This document shows positions 47,101-57,128 of a stretch of 64,000 nucleotides of DNA, in pieces. Within the stretch, counting starts at the first letter, position 1. Each line of letters opens with the position of its first letter. The notes under the pieces are model-generated. The model was not told the DNA's origin. It saw only the letters and a program-made list of their open reading frames with translations, and ran no database searches. The translations under genes and the position numbers were made by a program. This stretch comes from Aquarana catesbeiana (lineage: Eukaryota; Chordata; Amphibia; Anura; Ranidae): assembly GCF_042186555.1 (NCBI RefSeq), contig NC_133327.1:99178353-99242352 (forward strand). Direction: 5' to 3'.

Positions 47101-47972
47101 ACAGGCTTATGAGCTTCCCACAGTGTTATTGGGGAGATGTCTGTTGTATTATTAATTGATATGTATTCCTTTAAAGCTTGTTCAATGGCCATCTGATGTA
47201 GTGGGTGTTTGAGCATTTTGTCCGGTAAGTACCACGTTGGGTCATGCGCTTTTGGTATGGCTGAGGCTATAGTAGTGTATACTGCATTATGGTCAGACCA
47301 CGGAATCGGAATTATATCTGATGCAATAATTTCTGGTATCATTCCTATTGTTAGAAAAATATGATCTATTCTGGTGAAGGTTTGATGAGGGTGCGAGAAA
47401 TAAGTGAATTTCTTTTTCATTGGGTTACTTTCTCTCCATGAATCTACCAGATTGTATTTGGAAAGAAGTTGAGAAAAAGGTAATCTAGAGGTTATTTTGG
47501 ATGGTGTAAAAGGTGATTTATCTAGAAATGGGAGGAGGACCTGGTTCGAATCCCCACACATTATCACTGTTCCTATTTTGTGTGTATTAATCACTTGTAA
47601 TATATGTGAGAGGAATGGTGTAGGTTGTTTGTTAGGAGCGTAGTAGGAAATCACCGTGATTGCTGTATCCATTATATAACCCATGAGTATCAGGTATCTA
47701 CCTTCTGGGTCTTTAATTTCTGATGATAAGGTGAATGGTGTGGATCGGTGAAATGCAATTAGAGTTCCCCTTTGCTTGGTACAGGCAGAAGCCGTGTAAA
47801 TTTGTTGATAAAAAGGAGAAATATATTTTGGAGTAGAATCTTTGGTGAAGTGTGTTTCTTGGAGGCATACTATGTGAGCCTTCTTGTTATGGAAAGTACG
47901 GAAGGCTTTGGTCCTTTTTTGAGGGACATTTATTCCCTGAACATTCAGGGAAAGTATATTCAGTGGTGCCAT
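44181..47972 (-). CDS. L1-A ORF2p: endonuclease-reverse transcriptase, intact
   Basis: One uninterrupted 1263-codon frame, the normal length for the group. N-terminal APE-like endonuclease (residues 1-230): LNVQG at 9-13, QETHF at 38-42 with the catalytic Glu, CGDSN, RIDHIFL and the terminal SDH. Reverse transcriptase (about 440-760): YRPISLLNLD, GFMPNRQAGDN, SLDIKRAFDTV with the first catalytic Asp, GTRQGCPLSPLLFAL and FADD at 697-700. The C-terminal segment has the Cys/His motif of L1-type proteins (CFRRCPEIGTYLHIWWTCP). All catalytic residues that I can check are present. The protein would nick target DNA and prime reverse transcription there. The copy is probably young; activity in cis may be limited by the stop in ORF1. 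Confidence 0.95.
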   Translation of the reverse strand: MAPLNILSLNVQGINVPQKRTKAFRTFHNKKAHIVCLQETHFTKDSTPKYISPFYQQIYTASACTKQRGTLIAFHRSTPFTLSSEIKDPEGRYLILMGYIMDTAITVISYYAPNKQPTPFLSHILQVINTHKIGTVIMCGDSNQVLLPFLDKSPFTPSKITSRLPFSQLLSKYNLVDSWRESNPMKKKFTYFSHPHQTFTRIDHIFLTIGMIPEIIASDIIPIPWSDHNAVYTTIASAIPKAHDPTWYLPDKMLKHPLHQMAIEQALKEYISINNTTDISPITLWEAHKPVLRGTIQRQMALFKRERKNLAKKLELNFNAAYISFQDNPSQSTKSHLEKSRLEYDLFLTESVDKSLKRSKHNFYMNTNKPGTYLAQALNSTNKSFKPIRLKLSKNVYTCNPVKIVHKFHSHLATLYKTNNEFNPTEAESFFSKITLPELSQNQKSSLDEPINIDEVANTIKDLQLNKRPGPDGYSALYYKTFSEILSPILTETFNKLLDGHSFRQETLMAIVCMIPKPLSDDTSCVNYRPISLLNLDIKLLAKIIAKRLNSIIGKLIHRDQVGFMPNRQAGDNIRRAVLLAHIAKKRKIPLCFLSLDIKRAFDTVSWQYMQYALQKWGFGPHFLTWIKALYNKPKAYIKYAGYKSEAFNIERGTRQGCPLSPLLFALILEPMAQYIRTNQTITGIEVGGITHKLCIFADDILLFLSSPQVSGPNLIPALDGFAALSGLMINPKKCLVLNISLTNMELIPARAALPFTWAEKSIPYLGIHLTASHSDLFSTNYPPVLRQITNLIKQWSQLPLSWIGKINAIKMTILPKLLYLFRVLPIPIPSYFLRIVQKRATSFIWGSSKPRIPIHTLHLPKNKGGLGYPNFTNYYRAAHLASLSKYHAKQEIPLWVFIEASENDPLLISNLLWLDPKDRFKIHNPITKHFLSLWDKLKTKYQLQSPHNPLLSFIRNPAFYPAWIYPNSFKAWTTSGIQTLNGFIASKSFLSFPSLREKYDLPNSEIFRYLQIKNFYTPFLKGDTPLSQLSIFESICTKDPFAKGTISSLYNQLYGVANLNRPSYVQRWEEDLGRTLEDTDWSNIWLTSKSSSPNILALETNYKVLTRWYLVPARVAKYSPNTSALCFRRCPEIGTYLHIWWTCPVIQTFWKEVFVIASKIFKKIIQPDPYLTLLNLKPEWLTLSQFKLMIQLITAAKQTVAKAWKSPTLVLAETIHRMNNTMSHAKMVAIDQNQIPKFEKLWHPWIKQQFLSNFNDSVLLPW

Positions 47973-48919
47973 GGCAATAGATCAAATAGTTTTGACTTAC
48001 TTTTTGTTATGCAGAGCTGACTGCGCAGATCAACCTGTGTGGACTGAAGAGATGAATAGATATAAAAGAAACCAGTGAATTCTGGAGTAAAGAGTAAACA
48101 AAAAACATATGAGATTAGATGATACATTGTATAAATTATTTTTTGCAAGTAATCACAATTTACCCATGAAAGAGAATAAATATCTCTCTCAGGGGAATAA
48201 GTGCCTTCGTCACACTCCCACATAATATGGTTGGGAGAATGAGGAGGGCTAATGGGGGTACACGGATCTTCCACTTACAGGAGAGAAGTGCTATGTCAAA
48301 AGACATCAAAATGATGTTTCATTAATTGGAGTGCAGAATATAGTTTTTGTTGAAATTATTTATTCCAGGGTGGTTGTATATGGTTAGTCTTGCCCTAGGC
48401 TAAATAATTCAGTTAGAAAGGTACTGTTAATAACTTTGGTATTGATGAAGATAGTTTGAATTATTTTGGGATTTTAACCCTTTTAGAGTAAACAATTACA
48501 TATTTTATTCATATGTAACTGTTTAGATATGTTAACTCATAAAATTGAGGTTGTATTGCTTCAGATTAGAATAAACAAAAACATAATTCTAGGAACTAGT
48601 TAGGTAATAATATATTTGTTTTAAGAAAAGAAAGAAAAAGCTTCCATTACTTCTGGATTATTGAACATATTTGTCCTAAAAAGTAATAAATCTATTGTTA
48701 TTACCTGATAATATATAACTGAACAAGAATTTCCTTATTTCACTTATATATTCTAAGGCTATATGAATCAGAAGTAATAAGAAATATAACTGGAATGTAA
48801 CATGATCCCACACAGTGTGTGACTATCAGAATGCAGTTACATTCAGTTATAAATATAGGTTTTTTTATAGAGAACCATCTCTTAGTATAATAAATGAAGA
48901 GATATCAGGAATTAGGATG

Positions 48920-49858
48920 TCAGTCCATTGAATCTTCTTGGTCCATGGATGATGTGGCATAACGGCCTCTTTTGTGAGAATGATGATTCCCATTTTGTTC
49001 TGAAATTTTCTGGGTGCTGCCTGAAGGTGAAGATGATGCCATTCTTCTGCGTGTGGGAGTGTTGCTGCTTGTGGGTTCTGTCAGATTTAATTTTAAAAGG
49101 GTTTGTTGTAGTTCATCTGCTGATCTGCTTCTGTAAATTGTACCTTGGTAGTTAAATCTGACTGAAAAGGGGAAGCCCCATTGATACATAATGTTGTGGC
49201 GTTGCAGTTACATTAGTTGGGGTTTCATGGATCGTCTTTTAGTAATAGTAAGTTGGGATAGGTCAGCAAAAATTTGATAATTGTGTCCTTGAAAATTAAG
49301 TTCCTTTTTTTCTCTTGCAGCAATTAGTATTTGTTCTTTCGTTCTGTAATAATGAAATTTTGTGATTATATCACGTGGGGGTCCATCTTTCTTTTTGGCT
49401 GTGAGGGCTCTGTGTACTCTGTCCAGTTCTAAACGTTCAATAGGGATATCTGGCTTTAGTTCTTGTAATAGAGCAGTAATAGTAGATTGCAGGTCTGTCA
49501 CAGTTTCAGGTATTCCCCTTATGCGCAAGTTTGAACGTCTGGCTCTATTTTCGTAATCTTCGAGCTTAGTTTGAAGTATTAAATTCTCTTTTTTTAATTG
49601 TTCCAATTCTGTTATATTTTCTTGGGTTGTAATTTCAATTTCATCCATTTTTATTTCTAGGGCTGCGGTGCGGTTTCCCAGCTCTCTTATTTCTTTGGTT
49701 AGGCTTTTTGTTATTTGGTCTGAGGTTTGTTTTAAAGCCTTATGAAGCATCTTTTCAAATTGTAATAATATTACTGGGGATACTGAGGAGGCTTGTGGAG
49801 AAGTTTGTGAGAGGATTTGTTCTGTATCTGACTCAAATGGAGAGTCTTGCTGTGACAT
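48920..49858 (-). pseudogene. L1-A ORF1p: RNA-binding trimer protein with one in-frame stop
   Basis: The frame from ATG 49858 to the terminal stop at 48920 is about 312 codons with a single TAA at 49208-49210. Layout: disordered Ser/Gln-rich N-terminus (MSQQDSPFESDTEQ), coiled coil (about residues 35-100, heptads ending in ENLILQTKLEDYENRARR), RNA-recognition domain (NLRIRGIPE, then LDRVHRAL), and C-terminal domain start (YQIFADLSQLTITKRRSM). The stop falls inside the C-terminal domain; the same frame continues with NIMYQWGFPFSVRF and a Ser-rich tail. The truncated 216-residue protein lacks part of the nucleic-acid-binding C-terminus. Everything else is open. Confidence 0.9.
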
Positions 49859-50165
49859 TTTCTGTCTGTGAGAGCGCCCTGATGCTGTATCTTGTGAGCT
49901 GCTTCAGCTGCAGTGAGTGCCTATGAGCTCTTTGTGAGGTGATTTTTATTTCTGCCATGGTTTCCTCCCAGTACCATATTTCCTGCCCAAACTTTCACAG
50001 TTTGTTCCCTGGGGCAAAAAGTTTCAAATGGATACCTTTTGAGCCTGCAGGCTCCGCTTTGTCCTTCTCTTCTCTCCTCAGCAGTGTGGAGCTCTAACAA
50101 TGCATGTCTGCTCCGCTAGGCTCCGCCTCCTGCCCCCTCAAACTATGTCCCTTTTTCATACACAG

Positions 50166-50535
50166 GAAAGTTTCAGCCAGGAGAAGGCCATGGAAAGTGG
50201 CAGCCAGGAGGTGGCCGGGCCCAGTAGTCTGCCTGAATCCCAGGTCCCTTTCCCTCTGCCCTCCACAAAAATGTACCAGGAAGAGTAGTAACCTGAAGGA
50301 GGCAGCAATTTGCCTATTTCTGAAGGCTACTGTGGCCCTCAGAAACCCCCCCAGTGTTCAAGAAGACTATGCCTACATGACAGCCTGCAAAATGCTGGAA
50401 ATGGAGGTGGGCCAACACCTCTTATGTGAGGAATTTATGTTACAAGCCATGGTCCTCCTCCAGGTCCTCCTCCTCCTCCTCCACCTCCTGCCACAACTCC
50501 AACACCAGAGCCACAGCCTGGAAGGAAGCGTCTAA
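50166..50535 (+). pseudogene. Harbinger MADF-domain protein, exon 2 (BESS-like tail)
   Basis: Begins after the acceptor 'catacacag' (50157-50165). The first frame is in phase with exon 1 (ESFSQEKAMESGSQEVAGPS) and stops at 50286-50288. A one-base shift restores a conserved-looking helix-rich stretch (NLKEAAICLFLKA, then DYAYMTACKMLEMEVGQ). This stretch resembles the BESS-type C-terminal motif that accompanies many MADF domains. A CCT-rich run (50454-50500) follows. The intron between the exons is 6.67 kb because of L1-A; without it, it would be about 265 bp. Confidence 0.65.
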
Positions 50536-50741
50536 GGAAGACAAGAGAGTGATGGCCTGGGTTCGGTCTGGTCTGGCAAAAGAAGCAGGCTGTTGTATGA
50601 CCACAGCCTGGGGACAGATATGTCATCTGCTGCTGCTCCTGATGTCTTGTAGTCCCGGACCGGATTGTGCTCACTATTATATGGACTCCTCAGGCCACCA
50701 ATTTTGACTGTAAAATAATTGATGTGTGCCCTGGGGTACAA
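50532..50741 (-). pseudogene. Inverted second fragment of the MADF exon
   Basis: The minus-strand translation GGLRSPYNSEHNPVRDY, then SGAAADDISVPRLW and QTEPRPSLSCLP, is clearly homologous to exon 1 of the plus-strand MADF gene (GGMRSTYNRKRKKVQDL, SGAAADEIYVPRLW, QTEPRPALSSLP). It is diverged, so it did not arise by very recent inversion. It implies that this Harbinger copy is a composite of two elements or suffered an inverted duplication. Confidence 0.85.
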
Positions 50742-51582
50742 AAGCTTCGCAAATTTCAGAAGTTTCTCCAGCGTTGCCTTCCTCTTTATTTTGTTATGAC
50801 CCAGAATAAATGGCTATTTCTTTTTCACAAATACTTGGCTATTTGTTTTAGTTCAAAAAGGACAGTGTTTGTGAGTAGGCAAGTAAATTTCAAAAATACA
50901 AGGTCAAATTAACAAGGGACACCACCCAACCCCCTTGAGGTAAAAAAATACAAGATAATAATGGTGTTGTGGTAACTTGACACACAAAAGGAGAAATAAT
51001 ATTATGGAGAGCACTAGAAAAAAAATGCAAATCTTGATAAAAAAAAAGAAAAAAAAAGAAAAAAAAAACATTATTATGGAGATGTGACAAAAAACAAAAT
51101 TAATATTATCCATGAGAAATAATAAAGAAATCAGTTTGTGAGAACTCTGTGTGAATATGAGCAGCAAAACAACTTCATTCTTCTAGCATTCTAAGGAAGA
51201 AGAGAATGCGCTGCATTAAACTATTTTAAAAATTGCAGCGTGACAAATGTGCTATCTCCATTACGAACGGTAGTTTTACCAGATCGAGCGCTTCCGTCTC
51301 GTAATATATTCTGAGCATGCGTGGCACTTTGAGCATCGGAATTGTGTACACACGATCGGAATTTACGCAAACGGATTTTGTTGTCGGAAAATTTGAGAAC
51401 CAGATCTCAAATTTTGTGTGACAGAAATTCTGATGGAAGCTGTCCGATGGAGCCTACACACGGTCGGAATTTCCGATAAAAGGCTTCCATCGAACATTTT
51501 CCATCGGAAAATCCGACCGTGTGTACGGGGCATTCTAGTTCGGCTGAACAAGTCAAAGGTTAGCAAAGAAACAGACACAATA

Positions 51583-51851
51583 GGGTTGATTTACTGAAGG
51601 CAAATAAACTGTGCATTTTTCAAAGTGTAGTTGCACTCTGCAAGAGCAGGTGCTCCAGACCTTATTAAATGAGCAGAAACTCTGCTGACTTCCATCATCC
51701 AATCATATGCAAGCTAAAATGCTTTTTTTTTTGTATTTTCCTTGCATGTGATTGGGTATTCTTTTCAAAGTGAAGCTTTCCTCATTTACTAAGCTCTCGA
51801 GCAAGTGCACTTTGCAAAGTGCACAGTCTATTTCTTTAGTAAATCAACCCC
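51583..51851. mobile_element. MITE family C, copy next to Harbinger right end
   Basis: Inverted ends 'gggttgatttactgaaggca' and 'tttctttagtaaatcaaccc'. Interior 'cttgcatgtgattgggtatt' and 'aagtgcacagtc' are as in 11100-11352. Lies 50 bp beyond the Harbinger terminus. Non-coding. Confidence 0.8.
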
Positions 51852-52339
51852 AGAATCCAAACACCATTCAAGTCAACAATGATAGAATTCGACTGGACTG
51901 TTTGGCAGTCTGGAACACTGCAACAGCCCTGTGTGGGGGCATCTACAGGGTACTCTGAAAGATTGCAGCAATCCCCCTGTCCAGCCGCCATTTTGATGCT
52001 TTAATGAAGTTTCTAACTCTAGTTGTGGGCCCTTAGAGAAAAACAAAACCTCTGATTTCCCGCCTTGTTTCTGTAAACAACGTGGCCAGTCACAGCCTTT
52101 GTGTACTTCTTTTTTTTTATAATAACATATTTTTTATTTACTTATATCACATTCCAATCTTAAATATACTACAACTCTTTTGAACATTTCATCGTACTTA
52201 CACAATATTATAAACAATCAGTCTGTTGGGGGACTACATCCCGACATAAAACATAAAAAAAAATAAAACATTTTTCTTTTTCCCCTCCCTTCCCCTTCCC
52301 TTCCCCCTCCAACCCCCCTCCCCTCTCTCCCATCACCTC

Positions 52340-53060
52340 CGCCCGTAGCATTTAATAATTACCCCCGTGGTTCTATATACAATCCAAATCAATATGTTCA
52401 CAATATTTCAACCTTTAACAGTTTTTCCCCCATTTCAATATATCATATTCCCCACCCCCTCCACCCTCATGCCTTCCACTTATACCTGTGTTAATTCTCT
52501 CCCTCCTCCTTTCACCGTTTTCCTTACATTTTAATCATCAATTCCTAAAGTGTCCTTCAGGTGAAACCAAAGAAACCTCAAAACAAAAAAAAACCAAAAA
52601 AACCCACACCCCACGTCAAATAACCCAACAACACAAAAAATTACATTCCCCGTTACCTTTGCCCATAACCTTCTTAAACCTACTCCTTCTTTGGTTACCC
52701 CCGTGACTCTATATTCAATCCATTTCATTGTGTTCACACTGTTTCAACATTCCATATTTCCTTTTTCTTTTCCCCCCTCTCAATGTGTCAAACTCCCCCC
52801 TCCCTCCCCAAACCCCCCCACATCAATAAATAATCCAACAACACTAAAGATTATATTCCCCATTACCTTCACCCATAATATTCTTAAACTTACTCCTTTA
52901 AATACCCCCTTGATTCTATATCCAATCCATTTCATTGTATTCACATTGTTTCATCATTCCACATTTTCCTTTTCTCTTCCCCCTCTCAATGTGTCATACT
53001 CCCCCTCCCTCTACCCCCGTGCCCCACACTTATACCTGTGACAATATTCTCTTTCCTCCT
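52340..53060 (-). repeat. Degenerate tandem repeats in the L1-B 3' UTR
   Basis: The block 'gactctatattcaatccatt' through 'cccctctcaatgtgtc' recurs with starts near 52362, 52697 and 52912. 'cttatacctgtg' occurs near 52479 and 53029. On the plus strand the region is strikingly C/T-rich and almost free of long G runs. ORFs here are low-complexity artefacts. Confidence 0.7.
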
Positions 53061-53346
53061 TTGTGCCCACAAATTACATGTGGTCTCCTCCTCCCTTTTA
53101 TGGGGATATAGTGTTCAAAAAAGGGCGTAGCCCCAAAAATGAAGACAGGAAGGAGAAAGAGAGAAAAGAAGATAAACAAGGAGAAAAAAAAAAAAAAAGA
53201 ACCCCACTCAAACCTCCCCTCCCTCATTCCTCCGCAATAGATGGGCGAGTCAAGGCCTCACCCAGGCACCTTCCAGAGATATACTTAATCCCTTTTCTTA
53301 CTTTTAGTCAGAGCGGCACTGCCCTCTCCGGTTTCTCTCTTCCAAT

Positions 53347-56300
53347 CTATAGTATCTCGGCTGAGTGCTGTTTCCAAATTTTCCATATCTCCTTAAACTC
53401 CCCATGTCTGTCCTTAATCCTATACACCCACTCTTCCGCATCCATTATTTTATCTACTTCCTTTTTCCATTCAAGCACTGTTGGGCATCTAGGATTTTTC
53501 CAGTACCTTGGCACCAGTGCCTTTGCCGCATTCAACAAATAGGGAGTAATACTTTTTTGATATATTTTATTCGGGGATGGCATCCCGTGGAACAAGAAGT
53601 GCAATACCAAAAATTCTATAGGTTTTACCGTCATCTTCTTGACCCAAGGGGCCACTGCCTCCCAAAATTTTTTGATCTTCGGGCACGTCCACCATAGGTG
53701 AAGGTATGTACCTCTCTCCTCACATCCCCTCCAGCAACGTGCTTCTCCCTTTGGGAACATTTGTGCTATGCGAGCAGGGGTACAGTACCATCTGGTCAGG
53801 AATTTATATGCCATCTCCTGAATATGTGAGCTTATTGAAGAGCTATGAGTTGTTTTAATCAACCTTTTTGCTCGTAAAGTTGAGAACCTCTCTCCTATTT
53901 CTCTCTCCCATTCCTTAACATAATAGGGTATTGTAGTACTATAGATTTTAAGTATTAATTTATACATCCTGGATAGTAGATGCTTAGCTTCTGGAATCTC
54001 CAGATACCAAGATTCAAAAATTGTGAGGGTATTCAGAGGTCTGATCAGAGATTTCCTTTTATTATAAAAATCTGTAAATTGGAAATATCTCCACGTGGAC
54101 ATCGGAATATCCCCCCAATCCTCCACCAACTCCTTTAAAGGGACCAGTTTGCCCGATGGCGCTATCCTCGCACATGTTACCCCTCCCTCTCTTCTCCATC
54201 CTTCTAGATTTATTTTATCCTCCCCTGGTTGAAACCAAGGAAATCCCTCCAGTGGAGCCAGTGGGGAAATCATAGGTGCAATCTTACCTTGGGCATTTAA
54301 CCTATCCCAAACTAATAGTGTCGTTTTGGTTATTGGCGATGTCCATTCCGATAATCCCCTATTCGCAGTTGGAATCCAGGGCGCCCCTTCTAGATCCCTG
54401 CCAGCTATTGTTTTTTCCAAATGTACCCATAGTTTATTTGCGGAATCATGGCGCCAGTTCGGTATTCGAACCAGGGCCATAGCCTTATAGTACAAATTCA
54501 TGTCTGGTAATCCTAACCCTCCCTCCTCTTTATGTCTCTTCAATATATCATATGATATTCTTGGGTGCTTATCTCCCCACACAAAGTTCGAAAAGGCCCG
54601 TCTTATCTGCCTGAAGAAAGCTTGTGGGAGTGTCATAGGGATAGTATATAGGATATAGATAATTCTCGGAAGGACGTTCATTTTTATTGCATTCACTCTT
54701 CCAAACCAAGTCAGCAGATGGCCCCTCCAACTTTTCAGGTCTCTCTGTATGTTTACTAGCAGTGTGCCATAATTAAGCTCATATAGCTTCTTTAAATCCG
54801 CTGTTATATTAATCCCCAGGTATCTTAGGGAATCCGTGTTCCAGATGAAAGGAAAGCTATCTTGTATGGCCTTCCTCATCTTGGAAGGGACATGGCTTGG
54901 CATCAAAATTGATTTTTCAGGATTTATCTCAAAATTAGATAAGGCTCCAAACCTCTCTATTTCCCACATTCATTCTTTCAAAGATTCTTGGGGTTTAGAT
55001 AAATAAAATAAAACGTCGTCCGCATAGGCCGATACCTTATGCTCTACTGCCCCAATACGGATCCCATTAATCCTTCCATTCTTCCTTATCTTACATAAAA
55101 AAGGCTCAAGGATCAAGGCAAATAACAGGGGTGATAATGGGCACCCCTGTCTAGTCCCATTACGGATATCAAAACAATCCGATAGCCCTCCATTTACCTT
55201 GACCCTTGCTTTAGGGTTATTATATAACCCATCCCATCATACGCTCTCCCAGGCCCACCTCCCTCAAAACCTCCGACAGGAAGATCAAGTCAACCCTATC
55301 AAATGCTTTCTCAGCATCCATAGACATCAATACCCTTGGAATTTGCTCTGGTCCATTTTGGGCCCAATGTAATAGCTGTAAGGCACGAATTGTATTGTCT
55401 CTGGTTTCCCGTCCTTTTATAAATCCCGTTTGATCTAACTGTATTATTTTTGCTATATGATCTTGCATCCTAAGGGCCAAGATTTTTGATAGGATCTTTG
55501 TGTCCGAGTTCAAGAGGGAGATGGGCCTATAATTGACACACATCTGAGGATCCTTCCCCTCCTTCGGGAGGACCGTCACATGTGCCATCAATGCTTCTGG
55601 TGGCAATGGGCTAGATGTTGTTATGGAATTGAAATAATCACACAGGGGCTGTACTAGCTCTGGAAGAAACTTTTTATAGTAAGTGTTCGTAAAGCCATCA
55701 GGGCCCGGGCTTTTCCCCAGTGGCAATCCTCCCACCACTCTACCCAGCTCCTCCACCGTAATTGGGTGTTCCATTTCCTCAAGTGCTGCAGTTGAAATTA
55801 CTGGTAATTCTGATGCCCTTAGGTATTCTCTGATCTCCTGTCTCACTCCTCCCACCTCATCTCCTCTTTTACCCCCTTCTATATTATATAGAGATCTATA
55901 ATATCTTTGGAATTCTGCTGCTATTTTATGGGAATCAGTTACCTGTTTATTATTTACTGTTAATTTATGAACGTGCCTTTCTTCCTGCTGTTTCTTTAAC
56001 TGTCTCGCTAGCAACTTTACCCTTTTGCTACCTTGTTCATAAAAACGACGAGCATAGTATCTTTGCTTATTTTTAACTTTCAGATCCAAACATTTAGTCA
56101 AATTAAGCCTCAACTCTACCAGCCTATTATCATCTTCCGAGTCCCGATTATTTTTGTGTTTTATCTAATTTCTATGTATCTCCTCTAAGATATCCGTAAT
56201 TTCCTTTTGTTTTTCTTTCTTAAGACGTGACCCCTGTGCAATCATTTCCCCCCTAATAACCGCTTTATGTGCTTTTCACACTGATTGATTGGACATCTCA

Positions 56301-57128
56301 CCTGGTTTATTGGTCTCGAAATACGATATCAGTCCATCCTTCAGGGTTTCGAAGGCCCTTTTGTCATCCAAAATGGACTCATTTAGTCGCCAGTTCCTTT
56401 CCTTCTTGCCTACACCACTCATTCGTAAGCTCAAAGCAACTGGCGCATGATCCGATATCGTAATTGAGCCCATTACCGAAGATTTCACAAGATGTAGGTC
56501 AAATTGATCAACCAATAATAGGTCAATCCGTGAATAGGTATTATGTATTCTTGAATAAAAGGTATAAACCCTTTCACGGCTATGCAACATCCTCCAGCTA
56601 TCTACCAGGTGAAGCGATCTCAAACTCTTTCTTAAATGTCTCTGAGCCCTAAAAGATAATACTGTTTTACCTGATGAGGTGTCCATTTCGGGGTCTAGAG
56701 TAAGGTTAAAATCCCCTCCCAATATCAATATACCTTCCCTCATCTTTTCCAATTTTTTCAGTGTTTTTGATATAAACTCTACTGTACCATTGTTAGGGGC
56801 GAAAATTGAAGCAAACGTATAACATTGACCCTGTATTCTCCCCTTTACAAACAAAAAACGACCTTCCAAATCCGTCTCAACTTCCACAAGCAAAAAAGGA
56901 ATTGGTCTATTAAATGCTATTGTAACACCTCTAGCTCCACGAATAGGTGAGGTTGAATGAAACCATTGATTAAATGGAAAGCAGGACAATCTGGGGGGCG
57001 ACCCTGCTGTGAAGTGCGTCTCCTGGAGAAATATAACCCTCTGCCCTCAGGTTACACAGTTCACACCAGAGACGCCCCCTTTTACTAGGCGCTCCTAGAC
57101 CCCTTACGTTATATGATATTATCTTCAT
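53347..57128 (-). pseudogene. L1-B ORF2p: endonuclease-reverse transcriptase, disrupted
   Basis: Start at 57128 (MKIISYNVRGLGAPSKRGR), giving about 1260 codons in total, the same size as L1-A. Frameshift near 57020-57050; endonuclease in 56989-56276 (GGDFNLTLDP, SRIDLLLVDQ, SDHAPV). In-frame stops at 56276-56278 and near 56166. The reverse transcriptase begins in 56113-55220 (YRPISLLNSDTKIL, GFIKGRETRDN, SMDAEKAFDRV). Frameshift near 55215-55235; then GTRQGCPLSPLLFAL and YADD (55015-55026). TGA at 54970-54972; then a 540-codon open stretch to 53347 with a Cys/His motif (CWRGCEERGTYLHLWWTCP). Catalytic motifs are preserved but the frame is broken at five or more places, so no active protein. 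Confidence 0.93.

Larger units (their letters stand above)
43732..50157 (-). mobile_element. L1-A: full-length L1-type LINE with 18-bp target duplication
   Basis: The 18-bp sequence aaactatgtccctttttc occurs at 43732-43749 and 50140-50157; the element is 43750-50139 on the minus strand. Order 5' to 3': short GC-rich 5' UTR (50139-49859, starting with a G-run), ORF1, spacer of about 950 bp, ORF2, 3' UTR of about 430 bp ending 'aaacttcttttgacaaggag' before the duplication. There is no long poly(A); the A-run overlaps the target duplication. Two-ORF structure with APE-type endonuclease places it in the L1/Tx1 group. It sits in the intron of the Harbinger MADF gene, antisense to it. Confidence 0.93.
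39562..51532 (+). mobile_element. Large Harbinger element carrying three genes and a nested L1
   Basis: The left end tgcctcgtacacacaatcgg (39565) and the reverse complement of the right end tgccccgtacacacggtcgg (ending 51532) are matched inverted termini. The left side is preceded by TAA; the right flank TTC no longer matches. Without the 6.4-kb L1 and its 18-bp duplication the element is about 5.6 kb. Order: promoter and C-terminal transposase remnant (+), convergent Myb/SANT-like gene (-), divergent MADF-domain gene (+), an inverted MADF fragment, right end. Harbinger elements are known to encode a DDE nuclease plus a Myb-like partner needed for nuclear import and end binding. A MADF gene in addition is less usual. 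Transposase is incomplete, so the copy is not autonomous. Confidence 0.85.
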
